Positions 1-6,856 are shown, numbered from the stretch's first letter. The stretch: DNA of 7,253 nt from Prevotellaceae bacterium (GCA_031258915.1 JAIRMD010000200.1:1-7253), one strand, 5' to 3'. Notes: a model not told the origin generated them from the sequence alone. Numbers and translations: made by a program.

Positions 1-1
1 C

Positions 2-1063
2 GATGCGCTGAGCTTTGACATTCCGCTGGCGAGGGTAACCGACCGCCTCTACAGCCTCGAGCTGTTTCACGGCCCCACGATGGCGTTTAAGGACGTTGGC
101 GCCCGCTTTTTGGCGCGCATGATGCAGCACTTTACCCGCAACGAAAGCGCCGAAACGAACGTGCTGGTAGCCACCTCCGGCGATACGGGCAGCGCGGTAG
201 CCAACGGGTTTCTGGGAGTAGAGGGAATAACCGTGACGGTTTTATACCCCAAAGGATTGGTGAGCAAAATTCAGGAATCGCAGCTCACCACGCTGGGGCA
301 GAATATTTGTGCGCTCGAGGTGGAAGGCACATTCGACGACTGCCAGCGCTTGGCGAAGCAGGCTTTTTTGGATAAGGAGCTCAGCGCGCGGCGCAGGCTC
401 GCTTCTGCCAACTCCATCAACCTGGTGCGCCTTATCCCGCAGGCGTTCTACTACTTTTGGGCGTGGGCGCAGATGCCGCAGGGCAGCGAGGTGGTGGCGT
501 GCGTCCCCAGCGGCAACTTCGGCAACCTGACGGCAGGCCTGCTGGCGCAGCGCATGGGCTTACCCGTCAAGCATTTTGTTGCGGCCAACAACGCCAACGA
601 CGTTTTCTGGGAATACCTGCAAACGGCAAAGTTTTCGCCGCGCCCCAGCGTGGCCACCATCGCCAACGCCATGGACGTGGGCAACCCCAGCAACTTTGCC
701 CGCATCATGGATTTGTTTGGCTGCGATTACGCAAAGGTCGCCGCGGCGATTTCGGGCTACCGCTACAGCGACGCGCAAATTCGCGCGGTAGTGAAGCGCA
801 CGTTCGACGAGGCAAAGTACCTCCTCGACCCGCACGGAGCCTGCGCCTGCGAAGCCCTGCGCGAGTACCTGAGCAGCGACGTAAAAGCAAAAGGATTTTT
901 TCTGGAAACGGCGCATCCCGCCAAGTTTAAAGAAACGGTGGATGATATTCTGGGAGCCGATATTGCCATCCCCCCAAAGCTGCAAGCCTTTATGCGCGGC
1001 AAAAAGCAAGCCATCGGCATGAGCAGCCGGTATGAGGATTTCAGAGAGTTTTTGCTGAAGTAG
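2..1063 (+). CDS. thrC: Threonine synthase, 5'-truncated by window edge
   Basis: This PLP enzyme converts O-phospho-L-homoserine and water to L-threonine and phosphate, the last step of threonine biosynthesis, in the cytosol. The frame is open from base 2, so the ATG at 80 is an internal Met, not the start; 353 residues are visible and, against a usual length of about 430, roughly 80 N-terminal residues are missing. Seen in order: LFHGPTMAFKDVGARF carrying the PLP Schiff-base lysine (codon 89-91), the phosphate-loop type SGDTGSAVANGF, NSINLVRLIPQAFYYFWAW, the glycine-rich VPSGNFGNLTAG, DVGNPSNFARI, DPHGACACEAL and a C-terminal ETAHPAKF. These are hallmark threonine synthase segments and the frame looks intact. 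In Bacteroidetes thrC commonly follows other threonine-branch genes; that neighbour lies outside the window. The 33-nt gap to the convergent lipoprotein gene shows no clear terminator hairpin. Confidence 0.96.
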   Translation, partial: DALSFDIPLARVTDRLYSLELFHGPTMAFKDVGARFLARMMQHFTRNESAETNVLVATSGDTGSAVANGFLGVEGITVTVLYPKGLVSKIQESQLTTLGQNICALEVEGTFDDCQRLAKQAFLDKELSARRRLASANSINLVRLIPQAFYYFWAWAQMPQGSEVVACVPSGNFGNLTAGLLAQRMGLPVKHFVAANNANDVFWEYLQTAKFSPRPSVATIANAMDVGNPSNFARIMDLFGCDYAKVAAAISGYRYSDAQIRAVVKRTFDEAKYLLDPHGACACEALREYLSSDVKAKGFFLETAHPAKFKETVDDILGADIAIPPKLQAFMRGKKQAIGMSSRYEDFREFLLK

Positions 1064-1096
1064 CCTTTTCAGGTGGCATCCATGCTCTGTTGCAAG

Positions 1097-1534
1097 TTAG
1101 TTATACACGCGAAACCAGTCGGTAGCGTTGGGCAAGGGCTGCACGTAGTACGCGCGCAGCTTGATTTTTTTATCGGCGTGCGTGCCATCTATCAGGCTGT
1201 AGCGCGAGCTGCACTTTTTGCAAATGCCATGCCCGTCGCGAGGCTCCACCACGCCGGAGGCGAGGCACTCCTCGCTGTTGGGGCAGGTGGCATCGAAGGC
1301 GAATACTTCATTCGAGGCGTTGTGGTAGCGGTACACTATCACGCCGTGCCGGTTGTACCCGTAGCCGGCGCTCACCTTTGCCGTCATTATTTCGTGAGAG
1401 GGCATGTGCACGGTGAGCTCAAAGCGCTCAACGCTGGGCACGGGGCAGCTGTACTCTTCGGCGCAGGCAACCGCGCACAGGGCAACGGCTGCGCACAGCG
1501 GCAGCCGCTTACGTATGGAAAAGCGTAGTAACAT
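1097..1534 (-). CDS. Rieske-like lipoprotein without canonical cluster ligands
   Basis: Predicted 145-residue envelope lipoprotein. Residues 1-24 form a signal peptide (positive LLRFSIRKR, hydrophobic LCAAVALCAV) ending in a lipobox-like AVAC with the lipidated Cys at 24. Residues about 55-132 resemble the Rieske fold of small Bacteroidetes proteins: GYGYNRHGVIVYR, then FAFDATCPN, then CKKCSSRYSLIDG, then KLRAYYVQP and a C-terminal FRVYN. True Rieske proteins bind a 2Fe-2S cluster through CxH and CxxH; here the corresponding positions read C84-P-N86 and C105-K-K-C108, with an extra C90. The His ligands are therefore absent and four Cys (84, 90, 105, 108) remain, which might bind zinc or another cluster, or form disulfides. 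Start choice: an upstream in-frame ATG at 1579 would lie upstream of the -7 box at 1565-1558, so the ATG at 1534 is preferred. Function unknown; the family assignment rests on motif resemblance only. Confidence 0.75.
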   Translation of the reverse strand: MLLRFSIRKRLPLCAAVALCAVACAEEYSCPVPSVERFELTVHMPSHEIMTAKVSAGYGYNRHGVIVYRYHNASNEVFAFDATCPNSEECLASGVVEPRDGHGICKKCSSRYSLIDGTHADKKIKLRAYYVQPLPNATDWFRVYN

Positions 1535-1557
1535 GGCATAAAATACGTACAATGGTG

Positions 1558-1565
1558 CAAAGGTA
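1558..1565 (-). promoter_or_regulatory. Bacteroidetes -7 promoter box for the lipoprotein gene
   Basis: The minus strand reads TACCTTTG followed by C, an exact match to the Bacteroidetes sigma factor -7 consensus TAnnTTTG. It lies 23 nt before the ATG at 1534, so transcription would start close to that codon. No convincing TTTG -33 element is seen at the usual 19-21 nt spacing, so recognition may rest on the -7 box. Confidence 0.6.
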
Positions 1566-1657
1566 GCATAATTTTGCATTTACTCTTTGAGCGACGCATC
1601 GCCACCGCACGCTATTATGGTTATCGCGAGAAAGTACGGCAATTCAAAAATTTTGCG

Positions 1658-1665
1658 TACATTTG
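1658..1665 (+). promoter_or_regulatory. Bacteroidetes -7 promoter box for mutL
   Basis: TACATTTG followed by C matches the TAnnTTTG -7 consensus and lies 62 nt upstream of the mutL ATG, predicting a leader of roughly 50-60 nt. No clear -33 TTTG is visible at the expected spacing. Together with the opposed box at 1558-1565 it makes the 1535-1727 gap a divergent promoter region with about 90 nt between the two boxes. Confidence 0.6.
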
Positions 1666-1727
1666 CCCATGCTTAATGGAGGCGGGAGCCACAGGGCACC
1701 GCCGCAAAATAGACAGAATGTACGCCA

Positions 1728-3605
1728 ATGCAGAACATCATTCAACTTTTACCCGATAGCGTCGCCAACCAAATTGCCGCAGGCGAGGTGGTGCAGCGCC
1801 CGTCGTCGGTGGTGAAGGAGCTGGTCGAAAACGCAATAGACGCCGGGGCAACCTCTGTGAACATCATCATCAAGGGGGCAGGGCGAACGCTGGTGCAGGT
1901 GGTAGATAACGGCTGCGGCATGAGCGAGGTGGATGCACGCCTTGCCTTTGAGCGCCACGCCACCTCCAAAATTCGCGCGGCGGCAGACCTGTTCAACCTG
2001 CACAGCTTTGGCTTTCGCGGCGAGGCGCTGGCGTCGATTGTGTCCGTTGCCGAGGTGGAGGTAAAAACGCGCACCTCCGGCGACGATGCCGGAACGCGGC
2101 TGGTGATAAACGGCTCGGAGGTGCAGCTGCAGGAGCCGGTGAGCTGCCCCGTGGGAACGTCTATCGCCGTAAAAAATCTGTTCTACAACATCCCTGTCCG
2201 CCGCAAGTTTCTGAAGGCCGACAGCACCGAATTCCGCCACATCGAAACCGAGCTGAGGCGAGCTGCGCTGTGCCATCCCGAGGTGATGTTCACGCTGTGG
2301 AAGGACGGCAGCAAGGAGCTCGAGCTGCCATCCGCCACGCTCAAGCAGCGCATCACCACGCTGTTTGCCGGCGCAAAAAACGTAAAAGGGCTGATTGACG
2401 TAAGCACAAAAACGCAGGTGGTAAGCCTGCACGGGTTTGTAGCTGCGCCGGAGAACGCAACAAAGGAGCAGGACAAGCAATTTTTGTTTGCCAACGGGCG
2501 GTACTTCCAGAGCGGCTACTTTCGTAGCGCTGTGCTTCGCGCCTACGAGCAGCTGCTGCCGCAGGGCGTTTACCCCTCGTACTTCATCTACTTTGAAGTT
2601 GCCCCTGCCGGAATAGACGTAAACATTCACCCCACCAAAACCGAGATCAAGTTTGAGGACGAGCAGGTGATATGGCAAATACTGCACGCCGCTGTGCGCG
2701 AATCCATCGGCAAGTATACGCTTGCGCCCACCATCAACTTCGAGTCGGCAGGCCTCATCAACATCCCCGCGCTGCGCCGCGATACGGTGGCGAGCGCTCC
2801 GCAGGTTAACGTTGACCCCACCTACAACCCGTTCAGGGAGCAGGGCGAAAAGGCGCAAGGCCCGCGCGAATGGCAAAAAATGTACGATGGGCTGGCCGCA
2901 GACCACCCGTTTTTTCGCAGTGAAAATAGTAAAGACGGCGAGAACAGCGGAAGCGGCGGGGAAAGCAAGGATAGCGTGATTATCGAATCGCGGATAAACA
3001 GCGATGCGGAGGAAGCCTCAGCGCCAGCGTCGCCGGCTTTGCAGGGCAAAATTTTTCAGCTCAAGGCAAGGTACATTCTCACGCCGGTTAAGTCCGGCCT
3101 CATGGTGATAGACCAGCCGCGCGCGCACCAGCGGGTGCTGTACGAGGAGCTGCTGCGCAACATTGACGGCGGCGCACAGCCTGCGCAGCAGGAGCTGTTT
3201 CCGCAAGCGGTGCAGCTTTCACCTGCGGACTACAACCTGCTGCTGGGCATCTCGGAGGAGCTGCTGCACATGGGGCTGGAGGTGCGCGATTTTGGCAACC
3301 ACACGGTGGTGGTGCAGGCCATGCCCGCCGTAGCGCAGGCCAAGCCCCCCGCAGAGCTGATCGAGGAGCTGCTGCTAACGCTCAAAAGCGAAGAAAAATC
3401 GCTACAGGAAAATCACCGCCACGTGCTGGCGGCATCCATGGCGGCGAGCATGGCCATCAGGGCGGGCAAGGCGCTAAGCGAAGAAGAAATGCACAACTTA
3501 GTAGCACGCCTGCTCTCGTGCTCCTCGCCCGACATCAGCCCCGACGGAAAGCCCGCCATGCTCATCATCGGCGTAGAGGAGTTTGACAGAAAGTTCATGA
3601 AGTAG
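1728..3605 (+). CDS. mutL: DNA mismatch repair protein MutL
   Basis: MutL is the GHKL-ATPase dimer that links mismatch recognition by MutS to downstream excision. The 625-residue frame starts with QNIIQLLPDSVANQIAAGEV, the classic MutL N-terminus, which fixes the ATG at 1728. ATPase motifs: KELVENAIDAGA with probable catalytic E31 and Mg-binding N35, DNGCGM at 60-65, ERHATSKI at 75-82, and GFRGEALASI at 95-104. The transducer domain follows to about residue 330, including NGRYFQS and DVNIHPTKTEIKFEDE. A polar Ser/Gly/Glu/Lys-rich linker runs from about 385 to 435. The C-terminal dimerisation domain starts near 440 (FQLKARYILTPVKSGLMVID). Its endonuclease motifs are degraded: DQPRAHQRVLYE at 462 instead of DQHAxxExxxxE, AASMAIRAG at 572 instead of ACR/ACH-type, and SPDGKP at 604 instead of CPHGRP; QELFP (488-492) is kept. 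The protein is therefore probably not a nickase. It has its own -7 box, and the rhomboid gene follows 76 nt downstream, probably co-transcribed. Confidence 0.97.
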   Translation: MQNIIQLLPDSVANQIAAGEVVQRPSSVVKELVENAIDAGATSVNIIIKGAGRTLVQVVDNGCGMSEVDARLAFERHATSKIRAAADLFNLHSFGFRGEALASIVSVAEVEVKTRTSGDDAGTRLVINGSEVQLQEPVSCPVGTSIAVKNLFYNIPVRRKFLKADSTEFRHIETELRRAALCHPEVMFTLWKDGSKELELPSATLKQRITTLFAGAKNVKGLIDVSTKTQVVSLHGFVAAPENATKEQDKQFLFANGRYFQSGYFRSAVLRAYEQLLPQGVYPSYFIYFEVAPAGIDVNIHPTKTEIKFEDEQVIWQILHAAVRESIGKYTLAPTINFESAGLINIPALRRDTVASAPQVNVDPTYNPFREQGEKAQGPREWQKMYDGLAADHPFFRSENSKDGENSGSGGESKDSVIIESRINSDAEEASAPASPALQGKIFQLKARYILTPVKSGLMVIDQPRAHQRVLYEELLRNIDGGAQPAQQELFPQAVQLSPADYNLLLGISEELLHMGLEVRDFGNHTVVVQAMPAVAQAKPPAELIEELLLTLKSEEKSLQENHRHVLAASMAASMAIRAGKALSEEEMHNLVARLLSCSSPDISPDGKPAMLIIGVEEFDRKFMK

Positions 3606-3606
3606 T

Positions 3607-3648
3607 TAAAAACTAAAAACTAAAAACTAAAAACTAAAAACTAAGAGC
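3607..3648 (+). repeat. Heptamer tandem array, five TAAAAAC plus one TAAGAGC
   Basis: Directly after the mutL stop codon the unit TAAAAAC is repeated five times without error (3607-3641), followed by one diverged unit TAAGAGC (3642-3648). It is intergenic. No secondary structure is predicted for such a sequence on its own. It may be slippage-prone; a role in spacing or expression of the downstream rhomboid gene is only a possibility. Confidence 0.95.
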
Positions 3649-3658
3649 TGAAAATTTT

Positions 3659-3690
3659 AAATTTGAAATGCGAAATTTGAAATGCGAAAT
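3659..3690 (+). repeat. 14-bp direct repeat overlapping the rhomboid start
   Basis: The unit AAATTTGAAATGCG occurs at 3659-3672 and again at 3673-3686, with a partial third copy AAAT at 3687-3690. The second copy contains the rhomboid start codon (3682-3684). The first copy supplies an out-of-frame ATG at 3668 that opens a 12-codon reading frame (MRNLKCEIFHLL, then TAA) overlapping the real start. The unit is not a multiple of three, so the copies lie in different frames. Confidence 0.93.
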
Positions 3691-4482
3691 CTTCCACCTG
3701 CTGTAAAAAATCTGATTATTATCAACGCTGTGCTGCTGCTGCTCACAACGGTGCTTGAGCGTACAGGCTTTGATTTGGTGCGCTATCTGGGTCTGTTTTA
3801 CCCGGGATCCGATTTGTTCAGGCCGTACCAGCTTGCCACGCACATGTTCATGCATGGCGGGTTGATGCACCTCTTTTTCAACATGTATGCGCTGTGGATA
3901 TTCGGCAGCGCGCTCGAGCAGGTGTGGGGGAGCAAGCGCTTCTTGTTCTACTACTTTGTAACGGGCATGGGCGCTGCCGCCTTGCACATATTTGTCAGCT
4001 GGATAGAAATTTCGCACGTGCAGAGCGCCGCCAAAGCGCTGATGAATACGCTTACCCCAGAAGCCTTTGAGGAGTTTGCCGTAAAATACTTCGGCAAAAA
4101 CATTAACCCCGACACGCTGGACAGCTTTGTATCCCGGTGGTCGGCCACGCCCGAAAACCCCGTGCTGCTGGCGCAGGCCGAGCAGACGGTGGTCAGCCTG
4201 ATCAACGGCATGATGAGCATCCCTACGGTGGGCGCCAGCGGCGCTGTGTTTGGCGTGCTGCTGGCCTTCGGCATGCTGTTCCCCAATACGCAGCTCATGC
4301 TGATTTTTCCGCCCATTCCCGTCAAAGCAAAGTACTTTGTCATTGGCTACGGCGTGCTGGAGCTGGCGCTGGGGCTGAACAACCCGGGAAGCAACGTGGC
4401 GCACTTTGCGCACGTGGGCGGCATGATTTTCGGCTTCCTGCTCATCAAGTACTGGCAAAAAAAGTCGCAGCACTTCTACTGA
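3682..4482 (+). CDS. Rhomboid family intramembrane serine protease
   Basis: A 266-residue polytopic inner-membrane protein of peptidase family S54, which cleaves transmembrane substrates within the bilayer by a Ser-His dyad. Seen: a first hydrophobic segment at about 11-25 (LIIINAVLLLLTTVL); HMFMHGGLMHLFFNMYALWIFG at 54-75 is split here into HMFMHGGLMH and LFFNMYALWIFG, and contains the HxxxN oxyanion-type pair H63/N67; then FLFYYFVTGMGAAALHIF; the nucleophile motif GASGAVFG with S186; and HFAHVGGMIFG with catalytic H244. Both dyad residues are present, so it should be active. A long soluble insertion, about residues 112-178, separates the third and fourth hydrophobic segments. The start falls inside a 14-bp repeat; earlier in-frame starts are not available. 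No -7 box was found just upstream, so read-through from mutL is likely; I recall mutL-rhomboid adjacency as common in Bacteroidetes. Substrate unknown. Confidence 0.94.
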   Translation: MRNLPPAVKNLIIINAVLLLLTTVLERTGFDLVRYLGLFYPGSDLFRPYQLATHMFMHGGLMHLFFNMYALWIFGSALEQVWGSKRFLFYYFVTGMGAAALHIFVSWIEISHVQSAAKALMNTLTPEAFEEFAVKYFGKNINPDTLDSFVSRWSATPENPVLLAQAEQTVVSLINGMMSIPTVGASGAVFGVLLAFGMLFPNTQLMLIFPPIPVKAKYFVIGYGVLELALGLNNPGSNVAHFAHVGGMIFGFLLIKYWQKKSQHFY

Positions 4483-4534
4483 TTTGGGGGCTGCGATAAA
4501 AAACATCAAAAATACAACCCTGCAACGGCTGCGC

Positions 4535-5374
4535 TCACCTGCAATACCTGTGCCGGTGCTTTCCGGCGTCGAGGTTGCCGTGGGCTTCGGATTGCTCAAA
4601 TGCTCCGCAGGCTTCGCGCGTGCGCCCCAGCCTGCGGAGCAGGTGCGCGTAGCGTAGCCAGGCGCTGTGGTCGGCAGGTTTTTTGGTGAGGTAGGTCTGG
4701 TAGTCGTTAGCGGCAAAGCGCAGCGCCTCCGTTTGCTCGTACAGCAGCGCGCGCGCTGCGTAGTACTTCCCCTCCGCAGGGTTGGCGGCAAGGCAAGCGT
4801 TGATGAGCAGCAGGGCTTGCGTGAGGTTTTTCTGCCCCTGATGCGCCAGCGCCAGCAGGTACTGCGCCTCCGTGTCCTGCTCGCGGGCAAGCAGGTGGCG
4901 CGACAGGAACGCCACCGCCTCTTTGTACTTGCGGGCGTTGAGCGCATACTCTCCGCAGCGCTTGCAGTGAGCGTCGTCGCTGGGGGTGAGCAGGCGCAGG
5001 CGGGCGCAATCGCGGTGCGCTTTTTTCCACCGCCCCAGCGCTCCGTGCAGCTGCGCACGGCGGAAAAGGTACTGCGGGTTGTCCGCCTCATCCCTGAGCA
5101 AGCTGCTGTAAAGGGCAAGCGCGGTTTCGTGGGAGCCGAGGCAGGCAAAGGCTTCGGCCTTGAGGCGGCGGTGAATGCGGCTGAGCGTATCCTCGCCGCG
5201 CTCCTTATCCAGCAGCATGTTCAGCGCATCCAGGCAGCGGTCGTAGCGTAGCGCTTGCAGCGCCTCGATGGTAGCATCGTCGTCGGGCAGCTCAGCGTCG
5301 GGCTGCGCAGAGCTTGCCGCCGGCGCAAACGCCGCCGCCGCTGTCAGCGCCAGCGCAAGGAGGCTACGACGCAT
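4535..5374 (-). CDS. Secreted/periplasmic TPR-repeat protein
   Basis: A 279-residue protein with a clear Sec signal peptide: MRR, hydrophobic SLLALALTAAAAFAPA and a type-I cleavage site after ASSA (about residue 23), with mature start QPDAELPDDD. No lipobox Cys is present. The rest, about 35-270, is helical and built of about five to six degenerate tetratricopeptide repeats, for example KAEAFACLGSHETALALYSS, YLFRRAQLHGALGRWKKAHR, YLLALAHQGQKNLTQALLLI, YYAARALLYEQTEALRFAAN and LRYAHLLRRLGRTREACGAF. TPRs are protein-interaction scaffolds, so a binding role in the periplasm is likely, but partner and function are not recognisable. It contains several Cys, including CKRC in the middle, unusual for a simple scaffold. 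The ATG at 5374 overlaps the pyk stop by 11 nt and has a strong AGGAGG six nt upstream, so it is translated from the pyk transcript. It converges with the rhomboid gene, 52 nt away. Confidence 0.85.
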   Translation of the reverse strand: MRRSLLALALTAAAAFAPAASSAQPDAELPDDDATIEALQALRYDRCLDALNMLLDKERGEDTLSRIHRRLKAEAFACLGSHETALALYSSLLRDEADNPQYLFRRAQLHGALGRWKKAHRDCARLRLLTPSDDAHCKRCGEYALNARKYKEAVAFLSRHLLAREQDTEAQYLLALAHQGQKNLTQALLLINACLAANPAEGKYYAARALLYEQTEALRFAANDYQTYLTKKPADHSAWLRYAHLLRRLGRTREACGAFEQSEAHGNLDAGKHRHRYCR

Positions 5375-6821
5375 AGTAGGCCTCCTGGTTGATCTCGCTT
5401 ATCAGATTCTGCACAACGCCGATTTCCAAGTAGGTGGTAGCTCCGCTGGAGTAGGAGTTGCCCGCCATAACTGCTACCATATCGCTGCTGTCAATGCAGC
5501 CCTGGTCGCGCAAAAAGCGTATGGCGTAGCGCAAAAACTCCTCGTTGTTTTTGAGCGGCGCTGCCGGATAGGAGTACACGCCGTACGAGAGCGAGAGCTC
5601 GCGGGCGAGGGGGTCGATGTAGCAAAGCGCAAACACGGGTATTTTGCCGCGAAACGCCGCTATGTAGCGCGGCACGCGGCCGGAGTAGGTGTCGGTTATG
5701 AGCGCACGGATGGGCAGCTCGCGGCTTGCCTGCACAGCCGACTTGGAAAGCACGATGGCCACCTTGTCCCTTATGCCCACGTTGGGCTGACGCTCGTAGG
5801 GCTGCAAATCCTTCTCCACCGCGATGGCAACCTTGCTCATGGTGCGCACCGCCTCCACCGGGTACGCTCCGTTGGCCGTTTCGCCGCTCAGCATTATGGC
5901 GTCGGTGCGCTGGTAGATGGCGTTGGCCACGTCAATTATCTCTGCGCGGGTTGGGCGCGGATGCTCTATCATGCTGTGCAGCATCTGCGTGGCAATAATC
6001 ACGGGTTTTCCGCACGCCTGGCATTTTTCTATGAGCATTTTTTGGATGGCCGGTATCTCCTCAAGCTCCACCTCGACTCCCAAGTCGCCCCTCGCCACCA
6101 TGACACCGTAGGCGCAGTCCAGAATTTCGTCAATGTTTTCCACGCCTTGCCGGTTTTCGATTTTTGCAATGATTTTAATGCGGCTTCGGCGCTCGCTCAG
6201 GATTTTCTGCACAGCCATCACATCGTCCTTTGCGCGCACAAAGGAGTGGGCAATGAAGTCGATGCTGTTGTCCACCGCCCAGTGGATGTACTCCACATCT
6301 CGGCTGCTGAGCGACGGCAGGCGCACCTCCACGCCGGGGATGTTGACGGTTTTGCGCCCCCTGATCACGCCGCCGTTTTGCGCTTCGCACAGCAAAAAAT
6401 CCGAATTTTTGCCCACCACCTTCAGCTTCAGGTCGCCGTCGTCAATGAGCACGGCAGCGCCCAGCGGCACGTCGCCTGCAAATCCGGCGTAGCTCACGTA
6501 CAGCATTTCGCGGTGCGACAGAGCATCGGGGTTACCCGATATCCTGACGGTATCGCCCGCTGCAACCTCAACTCCGGCGTTGCCTGCCATTGCTGTCGTG
6601 CGGATTTCGGGGCCTTTGGTATCGACCAAAAGCCCAATCTTGGAGGACACCTTGCGCACGTTCTCCACAATCTTCATCGAGCTCTCGAGCGTTTGGTGCG
6701 CCGTGTTAATGCGCACAACGTTCATCCCCGTTTCGTAGAGCTCCTGCAGGAACTCTACATCGCACTTGAGGTCGGATATGGTGGCAACTATTTTGGTCTT
6801 TTTCTGTAACGCTAACTTCAT
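5364..6821 (-). CDS. pyk: Pyruvate kinase
   Basis: Catalyses phosphoenolpyruvate + ADP to pyruvate + ATP, the last glycolytic step, in the cytosol as a tetramer in known family members. With the ATG at 6821 the protein has 485 residues, normal for bacterial enzymes. Seen: KTKIVATISD at 8-17, GMNVVRINTAH at 32-42, DTKGPEIRT at 67-75, the B-domain with IDDGDLKLKV, IIAKIENRQGVENIDEI with the catalytic K220 and metal-binding E222, ARGDLGVEVE, IATQMLHSMI, PRPTRAEIIDVANAI, and TDAIMLSGETANGAYPVEAV. The C-terminal domain (from about 355) has ITDTYSGRVPRYIAAF and GNSYSSGATTYLEIG. The usual Ser of the RxNxSH motif is Ala41. Start choice: an in-frame ATG 24 codons upstream (6893) lies upstream of the -7 box at 6856-6849 and would add an unconserved tail, so 6821 is preferred. 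The TPR gene overlaps its 3' end, forming a two-gene operon. Confidence 0.97.
   Translation of the reverse strand: MKLALQKKTKIVATISDLKCDVEFLQELYETGMNVVRINTAHQTLESSMKIVENVRKVSSKIGLLVDTKGPEIRTTAMAGNAGVEVAAGDTVRISGNPDALSHREMLYVSYAGFAGDVPLGAAVLIDDGDLKLKVVGKNSDFLLCEAQNGGVIRGRKTVNIPGVEVRLPSLSSRDVEYIHWAVDNSIDFIAHSFVRAKDDVMAVQKILSERRSRIKIIAKIENRQGVENIDEILDCAYGVMVARGDLGVEVELEEIPAIQKMLIEKCQACGKPVIIATQMLHSMIEHPRPTRAEIIDVANAIYQRTDAIMLSGETANGAYPVEAVRTMSKVAIAVEKDLQPYERQPNVGIRDKVAIVLSKSAVQASRELPIRALITDTYSGRVPRYIAAFRGKIPVFALCYIDPLARELSLSYGVYSYPAAPLKNNEEFLRYAIRFLRDQGCIDSSDMVAVMAGNSYSSGATTYLEIGVVQNLISEINQEAYYAS
5381..5386 (-). promoter_or_regulatory. Strong Shine-Dalgarno for the TPR gene inside pyk
   Basis: The minus strand reads AGGAGG, six nt before the TPR gene ATG. 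It sits within the last sense codons of pyk (QEAYYAS end). Such a strong site is uncommon in Bacteroidetes, which usually have weak Shine-Dalgarno sequences, and it fixes the start at 5374. It could partly be a by-product of the Gln-Glu-Ala codons. Confidence 0.6.
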
Positions 6822-6848
6822 CAAAATATTTTTTTTTGCTTTTGCGTG

Positions 6849-6856
6849 CAAAAGTA
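6849..6856 (-). promoter_or_regulatory. Bacteroidetes -7 promoter box for pyk
   Basis: The minus strand reads TACTTTTG followed by C, matching TAnnTTTG, 27 nt before the pyk ATG at 6821, giving a short leader of about 15-20 nt. No clear -33 element. It forms the left arm of an inverted repeat whose right arm is a second -7 box on the other strand. Confidence 0.6.

Noticed and set aside
1073..1528. 151-codon plus-strand frame opposite the lipoprotein gene
   Set aside because: The minus-strand frame has a signal peptide, lipobox, Rieske-like motifs and a -7 box at the right place; the plus-strand frame has none of these.
1749..2906. 385-codon open frame antisense to mutL
   Set aside because: No recognisable domain; mutL on the plus strand carries every ATPase motif in this stretch.
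3607..3690. CRISPR-like or attachment-site interpretation of the repeats after mutL
   Set aside because: Units are 7 and 14 bp and contiguous, with no spacers, no cas gene and no integrase nearby.
4483..4534. Bidirectional terminator between the convergent rhomboid and TPR genes
   Set aside because: I looked for a GC stem followed by a T run on either strand and found none convincing in the 52-nt gap.
3634..5148. 504-codon open frame on the minus strand, antisense to the rhomboid gene and in another frame of the TPR gene
   Set aside because: The translation is Arg/Thr/Ser- or His/Gln-rich without motifs and crosses two convincing genes and the repeat spacer; a composition artefact.
5268..6809. 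513-codon open frame on the plus strand, antisense to pyk and the TPR gene
   Set aside because: It is a shadow of GC-rich codon use in the real genes: low-complexity His/Val/Ala-rich translation, no known motif, and the opposite strand encodes a textbook pyruvate kinase.
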